Positions 38,709 through 47,832 of a stretch of 64,000 bases of DNA are shown here, piece after piece. Position numbers and translations under genes: made by a program. How positions within the stretch are numbered: the first letter of the stretch is position 1; every line of letters begins with the position of its first letter. Below the pieces are notes generated by a model, which worked only from the letters and a program-made list of their open reading frames with translations, was not told the DNA's origin and did no database searches. The DNA is from Acidobacterium sp. (GTDB taxonomy: Bacteria; Acidobacteriota; Terriglobia; Terriglobales; Acidobacteriaceae), in NCBI GenBank assembly GCA_003166955.1, contig PMUI01000113.1, forward strand, positions 124,001 to 188,000, in the 5' to 3' direction.

Positions 38709-41700
38709 CTACGAGACAGCCTCCAGGTGTTGCGCGCCCCTGGAAATGTCGGCGCCCCAGGCGAGCTGCTCCAGCGGATTGGGAGAGGGCCTGCCGAGCA
38801 GGAACCCCTGCGCTTCGTCCGTGCCTAACGCTTTCATCAGTTCCAGTTGTTCTTTGGTTTCGATTCCTTCGACAATCACCTTCATGTGCAGGTTGTGAGC
38901 CATCATCAGAATCGACTGCACAAATGCCCGCGTATCCGGCCGCACCACCAGCTCGTTCACGAACGAGCGATCGAGCTTCAGCGCATCGAAGGAGAGTTTC
39001 GGCAGATAGCTCAGGCAGGAGTAACCGGTCCCGAAGTCGTCCATGGCGACGCTGATGCCTTTACTTTTGAGGCGGCGCATCATATTGGCGGCGCGCTCCA
39101 CGCCGCCCAGCGTGGCGGATTCGGTGAGTTCCAGCTGCAGCAAACTCGGCTTGAGACCGGTGCGCTCAAGGATCTCGTCCACTTCTTCAAGGAACGTGTC
39201 GCGGGCAAACTGCACGCTCGACACGTTGACCGCAACCTGAATCGGCCGCTTCGCCCTGCTCTGCCAGACCACCGCGTCCACACATGCCCGCTCCATCACA
39301 TACGCGCCGAGCTGCACAATCAGCCCGCTTTCTTCGGCGATGGGGATGAAGCTGAGCGGCGGAATCGCTCCCAGTTTCGGGTGTGTCCAGCGGGCGAGGG
39401 CCTCGAAGCGCACGATGGTATTCGTGGCCAGATCGAATTCAGGCTGATAATGCACAGCGATCTCGCCGGACTCGATCGCGTGCCGCAGCTCACGCTCCAG
39501 GGTTATGCGTTCGCGCGCCGCATTCCCCAGATCGTCGCCGAACAGCACAACCCGGTTCTTTCCCTTCTTTTTGGCTGCGTACATTGCCCAGTCCGCCTGC
39601 TGCAGAAGCTGCCCGCCTTCCTTGCCATGGTCCGGGAAAATGCTGATGCCGATGCTGGCGGTAATCTGGATCGTGTGTCCTTCGATCTCAAACGGCGCCC
39701 TGAGCACATCCAGAACGCCCTCCGCTGCACTGTCCGCTTCGCCGCGCGACTGAACGTGATCGAGGATCAGCGTGAACTCGTCGCTGCCGATACGCGCCAG
39801 CGTGTCGGATTGTCGGAAGCGGGATTGCAGGCGCTGCGCCACCTGACCCAGCAGCGCATCTCCGATGCTGTGGCCCAGGCTGTCATTGACGAGCTTGAAT
39901 CCATCCAGATCGATGTAAAGCAGCGCAACTGTCCGGTTCTCGCGCCGCGCCTTGGCCAGGTTTTGCGACAGGCGATCCGACAGCAGCCGGCGATTCGGCA
40001 AGCCGGTCAGATCGTCGACCAGGGCCATGTGCTGCAGCCTCGCCTCAGCGTCTTTCCTGGCGCGATCGCGCTGGTGCAACTCCGATAACATCGAGTTGAA
40101 CCCAACCACGAGTTGCGCAATTTCCTCGCTGCCCTGCACAGAAACCTGGGTCTCAAACTGCCGGTCGCTCGAAACCTGCTGCATTGCGGTGGAAAGATCC
40201 CGGATAGCCTGTGCGGTTTCCTCGGCCTTGAGGAGCTTTGCCGTCTGCGTGCGCACCCTGTGGCGCAGCGCATTTACCCACGCGAGAATCGCAAAGATCA
40301 TCAGAGACAGCGCGGCCAGCAGCGCAAAGGTCGCGCGCATCGTCCAGAACGGCGCCGGCCGGATGACCGTCAGATCACGCGGCGAGCGCAGCAGGATCTG
40401 GAAGCTGGCCGGGTCCTCTTCGAGGATCCGGTACAACTTCTCCGGATCCACCTGCGTCGATGAAACGCCGGTCAGCCGCACCACGCTTCCTTCTCGCAGC
40501 TGCCAGGGGTTCATTCCCAGGTCGGCTGCGTCCAGCTGCGCCGTGAAGGTGCGCACGCCCGACTGCAGCACGAGGCTCCTGCTCGCCGGCCCGTCCAGAG
40601 CCACCAGCAGGCGGCCCTCCAGCGTGACCAGCGTTGAATCCTCATGACCCCGCAGCAACGACTCCGCCGTGACATCGCGCGGAGTGACGACACCGGTGCG
40701 GCCAACAGGCCCAAACACCGCGTCGGTCATCACCGGCGAATATCGGCCGACCAGCGTCGGGTAGCCGACGGCATCCACCACGTTCCCCACATGGAGAGAA
40801 CGCGTGTCGCCGCGCACTTCAACGCCGTCGGTTGCGTCCTGCAGGTAGAGGTGGTCCGGCGCGACCAGCGTGACCGTTCCCTCCACCTTCACGCGATGAC
40901 CGAAGCGGGCGTTCGGCGAATAGTGCAGCAGCGATCCAATCGCCGTCGCATCCATGCCGAACGGATCGGCCACGGCGGGCTCGATCACGTCGATGTCGGA
41001 GCGGTTCTCCACCACCAGCTGGTATCCCACCAGCTGGCGGCGCGAGTTGAAGACCGTTCCAAAGACGCCGCGGATCCGCACCCTCGCGTCTTCCAGGCTC
41101 CGGGACCGATCGAGGCCTGGAAAATAAGGCGAGGTGTAAACGTGAACCTGCCCAACCGGCGTCAGCAGTTCAAAGGTCAACGAGGAATGGGTGGATTCCT
41201 CTCCGAACTTCATTGGGTGGACGATTCCCTCGATGCTCACGTACTGCGCATCCAGCGCCCCGGCTGCGGCCTTTTCCAGGGTCACCGGCACCGCCGCCGG
41301 CAATGCGGCTACGCCGGCTGCGAGAAACTTCGGGGCAACCACGACCGGGGCAAAATCGCCGGCATTCGTGATCCCGGTCATGATCGTGCGCGAGCCCACC
41401 GCCAGTTCCGGGTGATCGCCCGAGTACTTCACGTAAATCCCGCCAGTGGAATCCTGAAAGAACAACTGCCGCCACTGCGGATCGATATACGTGATGACGC
41501 CGGTGGCGCGGACCGGCAGCGCCTGCGCGGCCTGGGACGCGGGAAGGTCGCGAATCGCGCGAACTGTCTCCAGAGGCGAAGCATCCTGTTCCGGCTCGCT
41601 GCCGTCGTCGATCTGCGCGGCGGGCAGAGCCGTGGTTGCAGCGTGAAACAACTCGATGCGCAACCCGTCACGGCTGGGGAATCCTTCAACTTCAACCGCC

Positions 41701-42578
41701 GACCCTGTCTTCACCAGATGCGCGATTGCCAGGTGGCATTCCGTTGCTCCCCAGCGATCCTCGAGGAGAATCGAATCGGGGGTCGCCGCCGCGACCCGGC
41801 CACGAATCCGGATGCGATGGCCGCGGCCCGCAAACTTATCGCGGTACAGCGAACGCACCGAGTACAGCGGAGCCTGCGCCGGGGCAGCCTCTTCGATCTG
41901 GAGATCATGGTCCGAGGGAACCCACATCTCGTTCACGACCACCGCTCCCTGCGGCGTTCGCACCTGCTCGGGAAGACCGACGATCCGAATCCTGCTGTCG
42001 ATCAGGTTGGTGTAATCGCTGTCGGGCTTCGCGATCACGGCCTCGACTTCCCGCCCGCCATCCGCGATCGAGAAGTGAGCGCGTCCGTTCGCGTCGAGGG
42101 CAGCATCGCGCACCACGGCCGTCGTCTGGACCCGAATTCCGTTCTTCTCCACTGTGGGGAAATTCGCCAGCGCCACCGGGAACGGCTCCGGCAGTTTCAC
42201 GCGCGCCGTTGTCGGCTGAATCCTGATCCGTTGCAGCTCGACGCTGACCGGGCCTTGCAACCGCTCGTAGCGCGCCGTTTTCGTGGCGTCGATGGAGACG
42301 TTCTCTCCCACGCGAACGCCGGCCTGAACCGGATCCACAGAGATCGGTATCGCACCGGTTTCATCCTCAATCCAGAAGCGCCGTCCCGGCTCATCGATGT
42401 AAGTCACAGCGCCGATCAGCCGCACCGGGGAATTCACCGGTAAGTCCTGCAGCTCCTGGATTGGGTTGTGCCTCGATAAGGCAGACCACTGCCACAGGGC
42501 GGAGCAGAGGAGCCCCGCGCCCAGCACGAGTCCCAGGACGGGGGCGACCCTCATCCGTGTGACACCGATGCGGCTCAT
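38709..42578 (-). CDS. Membrane-bound GGDEF-EAL protein with periplasmic OB-fold-like repeats
   Basis: About 1289 residues. A signal-anchor helix (VLGLVLGAGLLCSALWQW) is followed by some 700 periplasmic residues with several repeats of a motif such as VRLIGAVTYIDEPGRRFWI or VRATGVITYIDPQWRQLFF leading into QDSTGGIYV, an OB-fold-like pattern. A second helix (LLAALSLMIFAILAWV, near 745-765) leads to GGDEF (IGSDEF, near 929) and EAL (RFEALARW, near 1058, with DDFGTGYSCLSYL). The EAL residues look intact; GSDEF departs from GGDEF, so cyclase activity is uncertain and phosphodiesterase activity is more likely. ATG 42578 is preferred; a TTG at 42599 directly abuts GGAGGGG. Confidence 0.88.
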   Translation of the reverse strand: MSRIGVTRMRVAPVLGLVLGAGLLCSALWQWSALSRHNPIQELQDLPVNSPVRLIGAVTYIDEPGRRFWIEDETGAIPISVDPVQAGVRVGENVSIDATKTARYERLQGPVSVELQRIRIQPTTARVKLPEPFPVALANFPTVEKNGIRVQTTAVVRDAALDANGRAHFSIADGGREVEAVIAKPDSDYTNLIDSRIRIVGLPEQVRTPQGAVVVNEMWVPSDHDLQIEEAAPAQAPLYSVRSLYRDKFAGRGHRIRIRGRVAAATPDSILLEDRWGATECHLAIAHLVKTGSAVEVEGFPSRDGLRIELFHAATTALPAAQIDDGSEPEQDASPLETVRAIRDLPASQAAQALPVRATGVITYIDPQWRQLFFQDSTGGIYVKYSGDHPELAVGSRTIMTGITNAGDFAPVVVAPKFLAAGVAALPAAVPVTLEKAAAGALDAQYVSIEGIVHPMKFGEESTHSSLTFELLTPVGQVHVYTSPYFPGLDRSRSLEDARVRIRGVFGTVFNSRRQLVGYQLVVENRSDIDVIEPAVADPFGMDATAIGSLLHYSPNARFGHRVKVEGTVTLVAPDHLYLQDATDGVEVRGDTRSLHVGNVVDAVGYPTLVGRYSPVMTDAVFGPVGRTGVVTPRDVTAESLLRGHEDSTLVTLEGRLLVALDGPASRSLVLQSGVRTFTAQLDAADLGMNPWQLREGSVVRLTGVSSTQVDPEKLYRILEEDPASFQILLRSPRDLTVIRPAPFWTMRATFALLAALSLMIFAILAWVNALRHRVRTQTAKLLKAEETAQAIRDLSTAMQQVSSDRQFETQVSVQGSEEIAQLVVGFNSMLSELHQRDRARKDAEARLQHMALVDDLTGLPNRRLLSDRLSQNLAKARRENRTVALLYIDLDGFKLVNDSLGHSIGDALLGQVAQRLQSRFRQSDTLARIGSDEFTLILDHVQSRGEADSAAEGVLDVLRAPFEIEGHTIQITASIGISIFPDHGKEGGQLLQQADWAMYAAKKKGKNRVVLFGDDLGNAARERITLERELRHAIESGEIAVHYQPEFDLATNTIVRFEALARWTHPKLGAIPPLSFIPIAEESGLIVQLGAYVMERACVDAVVWQSRAKRPIQVAVNVSSVQFARDTFLEEVDEILERTGLKPSLLQLELTESATLGGVERAANMMRRLKSKGISVAMDDFGTGYSCLSYLPKLSFDALKLDRSFVNELVVRPDTRAFVQSILMMAHNLHMKVIVEGIETKEQLELMKALGTDEAQGFLLGRPSPNPLEQLAWGADISRGAQHLEAVS

Positions 42579-42874
42579 TAGAACATAATGATTTGCCAAC
42601 CCCTCCCCGGGCCATACAACTTTGGCTTTGGAACCTACCCTAATGGAATTAGACGGCTTACAAGGAGCTTACCAGGTACATAGATAGTTACCCAGAAGAT
42701 AGATTCAGAGCACGCCCTAAACCGCCGGAAACGGCATCCGCCGGCGCTTGCGGCGCGTCAAGAACCTCCCTCGCGTCCTGGATCCGCACTCCCCTGCGGC
42801 GCGTCGATATAGCCAGCCTGCGCCTCGTTGTCCTCTCCTGGACCCCGGCGGCAACTCGATGTATTTTAGGCACC

Positions 42875-44785
42875 ATGCCGAATCTCTACGCGCTCGTCGT
42901 TGGCATCGATAACTATCCCCCCAACATTCGGAGCCTGCAGGGATGTGTCAACGACGCCGGCGCTTTCCGCCGCGTTCTCCTGGAGCGGTATAACGTTCCG
43001 CCCGATCAGGTGCTGAGTCTCCTCGATGGCGACGCCACGCGCGATGCCGTCATCCGCGGTTTTCGCGAGCATCTCAGCAAGGCGAAAGCCGGCGACATCG
43101 CCGTCTTCTTCTATGCCGGTCACGGCTCCCAGGAACCCACCGGCAGCCTGTTTCTCGCCATCGAGCCCGACGGCAGGAACGAGACCATCGTGTGCTACGA
43201 CAGCCGAAAGGCCGGAGGCTACGATCTGGTCGACAAGGATGTGGCGACGCTGATCCAGGAAGTGGCCGCCAGCGGGGCGCGCCTCACGCTCGTTCTCGAT
43301 AGCTGCCACTCCGGTTCGGCGGACCGCGGGCTCGACGACGTCGATACCGGAATCCCTGCAGGCGTTCGCAGACTGCCCGATCGCAAAGACTCGCAACCCG
43401 AGTCGATGTACTTGCGCCGTCCCGCCGAGATCATTGCCTTGCAGCGCAATATGGATGCTGCGTCGACTACTCCCGGAACCAGCCAGGCGTTGGGCTTCGT
43501 TCAGGGCGCGGCCGGAGCGCACGTGCTGTTTGCGGCGTGCAGCGACAGTCAGAACGCCAACGAATATCCGCAGGGCAATGCATTCCATGGCGCGTTCACG
43601 TATTGCCTCCTGCAGGTGCTGCAGGACGGCAAGCCGCTCGGCAACGAAGAGCTGTATACGCGCACCCGCGATTTGCTGCGGCCCCTGTATCCGATGCAGC
43701 TGCCGCATCTGGTGGTGGTGGGTGAGGACGAACTGCGCGCCAGTCAGTTTCTGGGACTCACGCCCTCGCCGCGCGGCAATTTCTTCATGACGTGGTGCGA
43801 GCAGGGCACCTGGAAGATGGATGGCGGCCGCCTGCACAACCTCGGCGCCAGGGATGCCGTGGCGCTCTATCCGGCGAATACCTCAACGGACGACCTGGCC
43901 GACAGGGCGAAGGCTCTGACCACCGCGACGCTGACAGCGGCTGGCCCTTCTGAGAGCACCATTACCATCGCCGATGCGTCCCGGCTCGATGCGGAGCAGC
44001 AGTACAAAGCTGTCGTGACGTCGCGGGCGGGCCGCATCGGCATTCTGCTCGACGGCGACGCCGCCGCGCTGGCCGTGCTGCGTTCTGCGCTGGCTTCCTC
44101 GGTCTACGTGCAGGAGGGAACCTCGCCGCGCTTTGTCGTCCACGCCGGCGCCGATGGCTACCGCATTGAGATTCCGGATGCGAAACGATCCGTTCCCGGC
44201 CCATTCGATGCAACGCCGGATGGGGTCCAGCGCACAGTCACCGCCCTGGAGCACATGACGCAGTGGACTATGCGCGTCGAGCTCAGCAACGAATCGTCCA
44301 AAATTGCCGTCGGCGATGTGGACCTCGCGGTCAGCTACTACGATGTGAAGAACAAATTCCATGGGCAATTTGTTCCGCCGCTCGACACGCTGAACCTGCA
44401 GTACAAGGGCGATCAGGCGCCCAGCTTCCGCATGAGAGTCACGAACCGCAGTGCGGGGCCGCTCTATTTCGCCTTGCTCGCCTGCAACGGGGACTGGGGC
44501 ATCGTGACCAATTTCCTGGCCCAGGAATGCACTACGCTGGAGACAACCGAGGAGTTTTTCGCGCGTGACGGCAATCCCGTTACCATGACGCTGAAGCCGG
44601 GCGCGACCGAGACGCACGATCATATTGTGCTGGTGATCAGCCCGGACTGGTTCGACGCCTCCGGCTTCGGTTTACCGAACCTGACCGGCGCAACCAGCCG
44701 GGACTTTGCAGACACGCCGCCGCCCGCGCCGCCGCCTACGGGCGATTTCGCGACCCGGCATCTTGAGATTGTCACTCGGCGTTAG
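42875..44785 (+). CDS. Caspase-family (C14) protease
   Basis: The 636-residue protein opens with a caspase/metacaspase fold: LYALVVGIDNYPPNIRSLQG, the catalytic His in FFYAGHGSQ (His83) and the catalytic Cys in LVLDSCHSG (Cys144). The C-terminal half contains a beta-rich region with VTNRSAGPLYFALLACNGDW, resembling the DUF4384-type domains often attached to bacterial caspases, and a Pro-rich end (PPPAPPPTG). No signal peptide is seen. Bacterial caspase homologues act in signalling, regulated death and anti-phage defence. It sits convergent to the repeat protein and TPR-kinase, about 4.2 kb from the CHAT-STAND gene. Confidence 0.9.
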   Translation: MPNLYALVVGIDNYPPNIRSLQGCVNDAGAFRRVLLERYNVPPDQVLSLLDGDATRDAVIRGFREHLSKAKAGDIAVFFYAGHGSQEPTGSLFLAIEPDGRNETIVCYDSRKAGGYDLVDKDVATLIQEVAASGARLTLVLDSCHSGSADRGLDDVDTGIPAGVRRLPDRKDSQPESMYLRRPAEIIALQRNMDAASTTPGTSQALGFVQGAAGAHVLFAACSDSQNANEYPQGNAFHGAFTYCLLQVLQDGKPLGNEELYTRTRDLLRPLYPMQLPHLVVVGEDELRASQFLGLTPSPRGNFFMTWCEQGTWKMDGGRLHNLGARDAVALYPANTSTDDLADRAKALTTATLTAAGPSESTITIADASRLDAEQQYKAVVTSRAGRIGILLDGDAAALAVLRSALASSVYVQEGTSPRFVVHAGADGYRIEIPDAKRSVPGPFDATPDGVQRTVTALEHMTQWTMRVELSNESSKIAVGDVDLAVSYYDVKNKFHGQFVPPLDTLNLQYKGDQAPSFRMRVTNRSAGPLYFALLACNGDWGIVTNFLAQECTTLETTEEFFARDGNPVTMTLKPGATETHDHIVLVISPDWFDASGFGLPNLTGATSRDFADTPPPAPPPTGDFATRHLEIVTRR

Positions 44786-44789
44786 GCAG

Positions 44790-45017
44790 CTATTCGTCTT
44801 TGGGGTCGAGCCCGCGCCCAGTGCGATCATCCACGCCGCGGCCCGTGCGGTCATCTACGCCGCGACCCGTGCGGTCATCCACACCGCGACCGGTGCGGTC
44901 ATCCACGCCCCGACCGGTGCGGTCATCCACGCCGCGACCGGTGCGGTCATCCACGCCTCGGCCGGTGCGGTCGTCCACTCCCCGCGTGCCGTCGTCTGTC
45001 TGCTTCTCGTCGCTCAT
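44790..45017 (-). CDS. Octapeptide-repeat protein (RTGRGVDD)n
   Basis: A 75-residue ORF starting MSDEKQTDDG and then consisting almost wholly of RTGRGVDD repeats (six complete, flanked by partial copies), ending LDPKDE. It is strongly charged and probably disordered. An AAGGGA-type RBS precedes ATG 45017, and it starts 29 bp after the kinase stop on the same strand, so co-transcription is plausible. Because the DNA unit is 24 bp, all frames are open here, so the coding call depends on the RBS and operon position. Confidence 0.5.
   Translation of the reverse strand: MSDEKQTDDGTRGVDDRTGRGVDDRTGRGVDDRTGRGVDDRTGRGVDDRTGRGVDDRTGRGVDDRTGRGLDPKDE
44821..44988. repeat. 24-bp tandem repeat, 7 units
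   Basis: Seven consecutive 24-nt units start at 44821, 44845, 44869, 44893, 44917, 44941 and 44965, each beginning gtgcg and differing at a few positions. Copies vary most at the ends. The period is a multiple of three, so copy-number change would keep the octapeptide frame. Confidence 0.95.
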
Positions 45018-45046
45018 AAGGAATCCCTTCTGGAAGTGGCGCTTCG

Positions 45047-47605
45047 CTAATTGCGAATGGATTCAGGGGCCCGGGGATCGTCGCGGAGAGCCTTCAATTC
45101 CGGGTCCTTTTTAACATAATCGGGGGACAGCCCGAACTGCAGGGCCTGCCTCATCAGGTTGAGCGCATCGGTTCGCTCGCCCAAATACTCGTACGACTCG
45201 GCGTTGCATCCCAGAACGTCGGGATCATGCGGAGCCAGTACGAGAGACTTGCGAATCAGAGGCAGCGCCTGCTCCGGCTCGTGCAGCTCTGCATAGTACT
45301 GCCCGAGTTTCGCAACGAGAAACGGGTCGTTCGGCGTGGTCTTCATTTGTCCTTGCCCCGCCTCAACCGCTTTGAGCAACGCCGCCCGTGTGTTTTGCGC
45401 ATCGCCATGGCTCCACAGCAGCGCAGAAGCGAGGTTCCCCCACGCAAACCAGTCCGACGGGTCGGCGCGCACCGCCCGCTGATACATATCTGTCGCCTCG
45501 GGCATCTTCCCCTCGAGCAACAGAACGTTGCCCAGCGAAAGCATCGTGTCTTCCTGCGGGTTCAGTTGCAGCGACTGCTCATACGTCTTTTGCGCCTCGG
45601 CCAGCCGATTCTCTTTCCGATACGTGATGCCAAGGTTGCGCAGCACCGTCGCGTTGTCCGGCGTCTTTTGGAGCGCGATCTTAAAGTCCGACTCAGCATC
45701 CTTGAAATCGCCGCCGTCCAGCTCCAGCGCGCCCCTCAGGTATGGCCAGCGCCACTCGTCCGGGGCCAGGTCGATAGCCGTCTGAAACTCCTTCTTCGCG
45801 TCACCCATGCGCCCCTGCACGCGGTAAGCATCGGCCATCGACGCATGCGCATCCGCGCTCATCGGATCAAGCTGCGCCGCCTGCTGCAGCTCCTGCATGC
45901 CCAGGCCGGTGTGGCCCTGCGCGATGTTGAGATTCCCCAGCGTCACCTGCACCGCAGCGAGATTAGGATTCATCTTCTCTGCGCTCGCCGCCGCCTCGTT
46001 CGCCTGATCCGCCCACTGCTTGTCGGCAGTGTTGCGATACATCCGCCAGTCGGCGCGCGCCAGTCCGGACTCCGCCATCGCGAACCCCGGCGAGCGCCCG
46101 AGCACGCTCTTGAACAGCGCGATGGCCTTCTCCGTGTTGCCAGGCTTGTCGTAGCGGTCCAGCGCCGTCTCCGCCGCCAGATAATCCTGGTACGACGCCG
46201 GTGTGGTCCCAGCGGCTTTGGCGCGTACGCGCTCGCGCAGGGCGGGAAACAAAATCAGGCTGCCCGCGATCAATACAGCGGCGCCCAGTCCCAACCACCA
46301 CCAGCGCCGGACATGAGTACGCAGACCCGCACCGGCAGCCGCGCTCGACAGTTCCGCCTGAGCCATCTTCAGCGCTTCACCCAGTCGCGCTGCGCTCACC
46401 CACCGCTGCGCCGGATCGCGCTCGATGGCTTTTTGAATCACCTTCTCCAGCGGCGCTGGAACTGTCGTCGCTGCGGAACCAGTCCCGGCCTTCGGCGCAG
46501 ACGGATACGCACCGGTGCAGAGGTACCACAGCAAAATCCCAAGCGCATAAATGTCGGTCTGCACCGACGGCGCACCGCCCGCCAGCAGCTCGGGCGCCAT
46601 GTAGTTCGGCGTTCCAGCAAATCCGCCCGCCTGCCGCAACTCCTGGCTCAGCCCGAAATCCATCAGCAGCACGCGGCCGTTTTCGTCGCGCATGCAGTTG
46701 CTGGCCTTGATGTCGCGATGCAGCAACCCCGCGCTGTGCACCGCCGCCAGCGCATCGCACACCGCGATCCCCACTACGGTGGTATCTTCCGCCCGCAGCG
46801 GCCCCTCTGTTTCGACGATCCGCTGCAGCGTGCGCCCGCGCACGAAGTCGCTCCAGAAACCGACGCGCCCCTCATGGCGATCGACCCCATACGCCGAAAC
46901 CACGCTCGGATGCCGGACCCGCGCGATGGCGCGCGCCTCAGCCACTATCTCCGCAAACTGCTGCTCCGCATTCAAGTCGCGCGGCAGCAGCAGCTTCAGC
47001 GCCACCTCGCGCTCCAGCAGCGGGTCCCACGCGCGATACACCTCGCCGAACGCGCCCTTGCCGATCCGCTGCAGCAGCTGGAACGGCCCCCATTTCCCGG
47101 CCGGCCCCGGCGCACCGGCCTGCGCAGGAACCACCGCCAGCGTCGGGTCGCTCACCGCAAGCCCAATCTTCTGCATCGCCCCGGCAATCGAAGGCCGCCG
47201 CGCCGGATCCGGATCCAGACAATCAGCGATCGCCGCGTCCCACTCCGGCGCCGCTTGCCCGCTCTCTCTCAGGGACGAGCACATCTCGTGCAGCAAAGTC
47301 CCGAACGCGAAGACGTCCGCAGCCTCGCCCGGCTCTGTTATCGCGCGGCCCCGCACATCCGCAAGCCGCGGTCCCACCCCCTGTGTGTCCTTTGAAAGTC
47401 CGAGCAGCGTGACCCGCAGCCTGCCCTGTTCTTTGTGAATCAGAACATCGGCGCTGGTCAGCGTCCCACAAGCTCGCCCCACCGCATGCGCCGCCGCGAC
47501 TTCATCGCCGATCTGGCCGGCGATCCGCGCCACCGCATCGCGATCCAGACTCGACGAGCGAAGGTGAGCGGCTAGCGAGATCGCCGTTGTGGCTGGCTCA
47601 GCCAT
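45047..47605 (-). CDS. Ser/Thr protein kinase with TPR sensor region and an extra degenerate kinase C-lobe
   Basis: ATG 47605 has GAGGAG just upstream; the product is 852 residues. Residues about 1-145 look like a degenerate kinase C-lobe (GTLTSADVLI, VTLLGLSKD, EAADVFAFGTLLHEM, CLDPDPARRPS) lacking HRD and DFG. A complete kinase follows: IGKGAFGEVYRAWD (about 181), VALKLL, HRDIKASN (about 294), MDFGLS (about 313), YMAPEL. One membrane helix (WLGLGAAVLIAGSLILF, about 435-452) leads to at least six TPR units to the C-terminus, probably periplasmic. It is divergent from the CHAT-STAND operon. Confidence 0.9.
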   Translation of the reverse strand: MAEPATTAISLAAHLRSSSLDRDAVARIAGQIGDEVAAAHAVGRACGTLTSADVLIHKEQGRLRVTLLGLSKDTQGVGPRLADVRGRAITEPGEAADVFAFGTLLHEMCSSLRESGQAAPEWDAAIADCLDPDPARRPSIAGAMQKIGLAVSDPTLAVVPAQAGAPGPAGKWGPFQLLQRIGKGAFGEVYRAWDPLLEREVALKLLLPRDLNAEQQFAEIVAEARAIARVRHPSVVSAYGVDRHEGRVGFWSDFVRGRTLQRIVETEGPLRAEDTTVVGIAVCDALAAVHSAGLLHRDIKASNCMRDENGRVLLMDFGLSQELRQAGGFAGTPNYMAPELLAGGAPSVQTDIYALGILLWYLCTGAYPSAPKAGTGSAATTVPAPLEKVIQKAIERDPAQRWVSAARLGEALKMAQAELSSAAAGAGLRTHVRRWWWLGLGAAVLIAGSLILFPALRERVRAKAAGTTPASYQDYLAAETALDRYDKPGNTEKAIALFKSVLGRSPGFAMAESGLARADWRMYRNTADKQWADQANEAAASAEKMNPNLAAVQVTLGNLNIAQGHTGLGMQELQQAAQLDPMSADAHASMADAYRVQGRMGDAKKEFQTAIDLAPDEWRWPYLRGALELDGGDFKDAESDFKIALQKTPDNATVLRNLGITYRKENRLAEAQKTYEQSLQLNPQEDTMLSLGNVLLLEGKMPEATDMYQRAVRADPSDWFAWGNLASALLWSHGDAQNTRAALLKAVEAGQGQMKTTPNDPFLVAKLGQYYAELHEPEQALPLIRKSLVLAPHDPDVLGCNAESYEYLGERTDALNLMRQALQFGLSPDYVKKDPELKALRDDPRAPESIRN

Positions 47606-47832
47606 TCTGCTCCTCAATCATTCGGAGTCCGGCGCGATCATTGGCGGTTGACGGCGTGCCTCCATGATAGGGCAAAGCGCGAACCGGTTCCCAACCGGCA
47701 ACACCTCATCCATCCACGATGCTCGTCGCCATTCGCGCGTACACTGGACGACACCAGCACCGTCGCATCATCGCATTCGGGCCCCCTCTGCAGCATGATT
47801 CATGGATTCCCCACCACGCCGGGAGAACGTGC

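Noticed and set aside
44706-45114. Plus-strand ORFs across the 24-bp repeats
   Set aside because: A repeat period divisible by three keeps every frame open. These ORFs overlap the caspase end or the kinase end and have no RBS.
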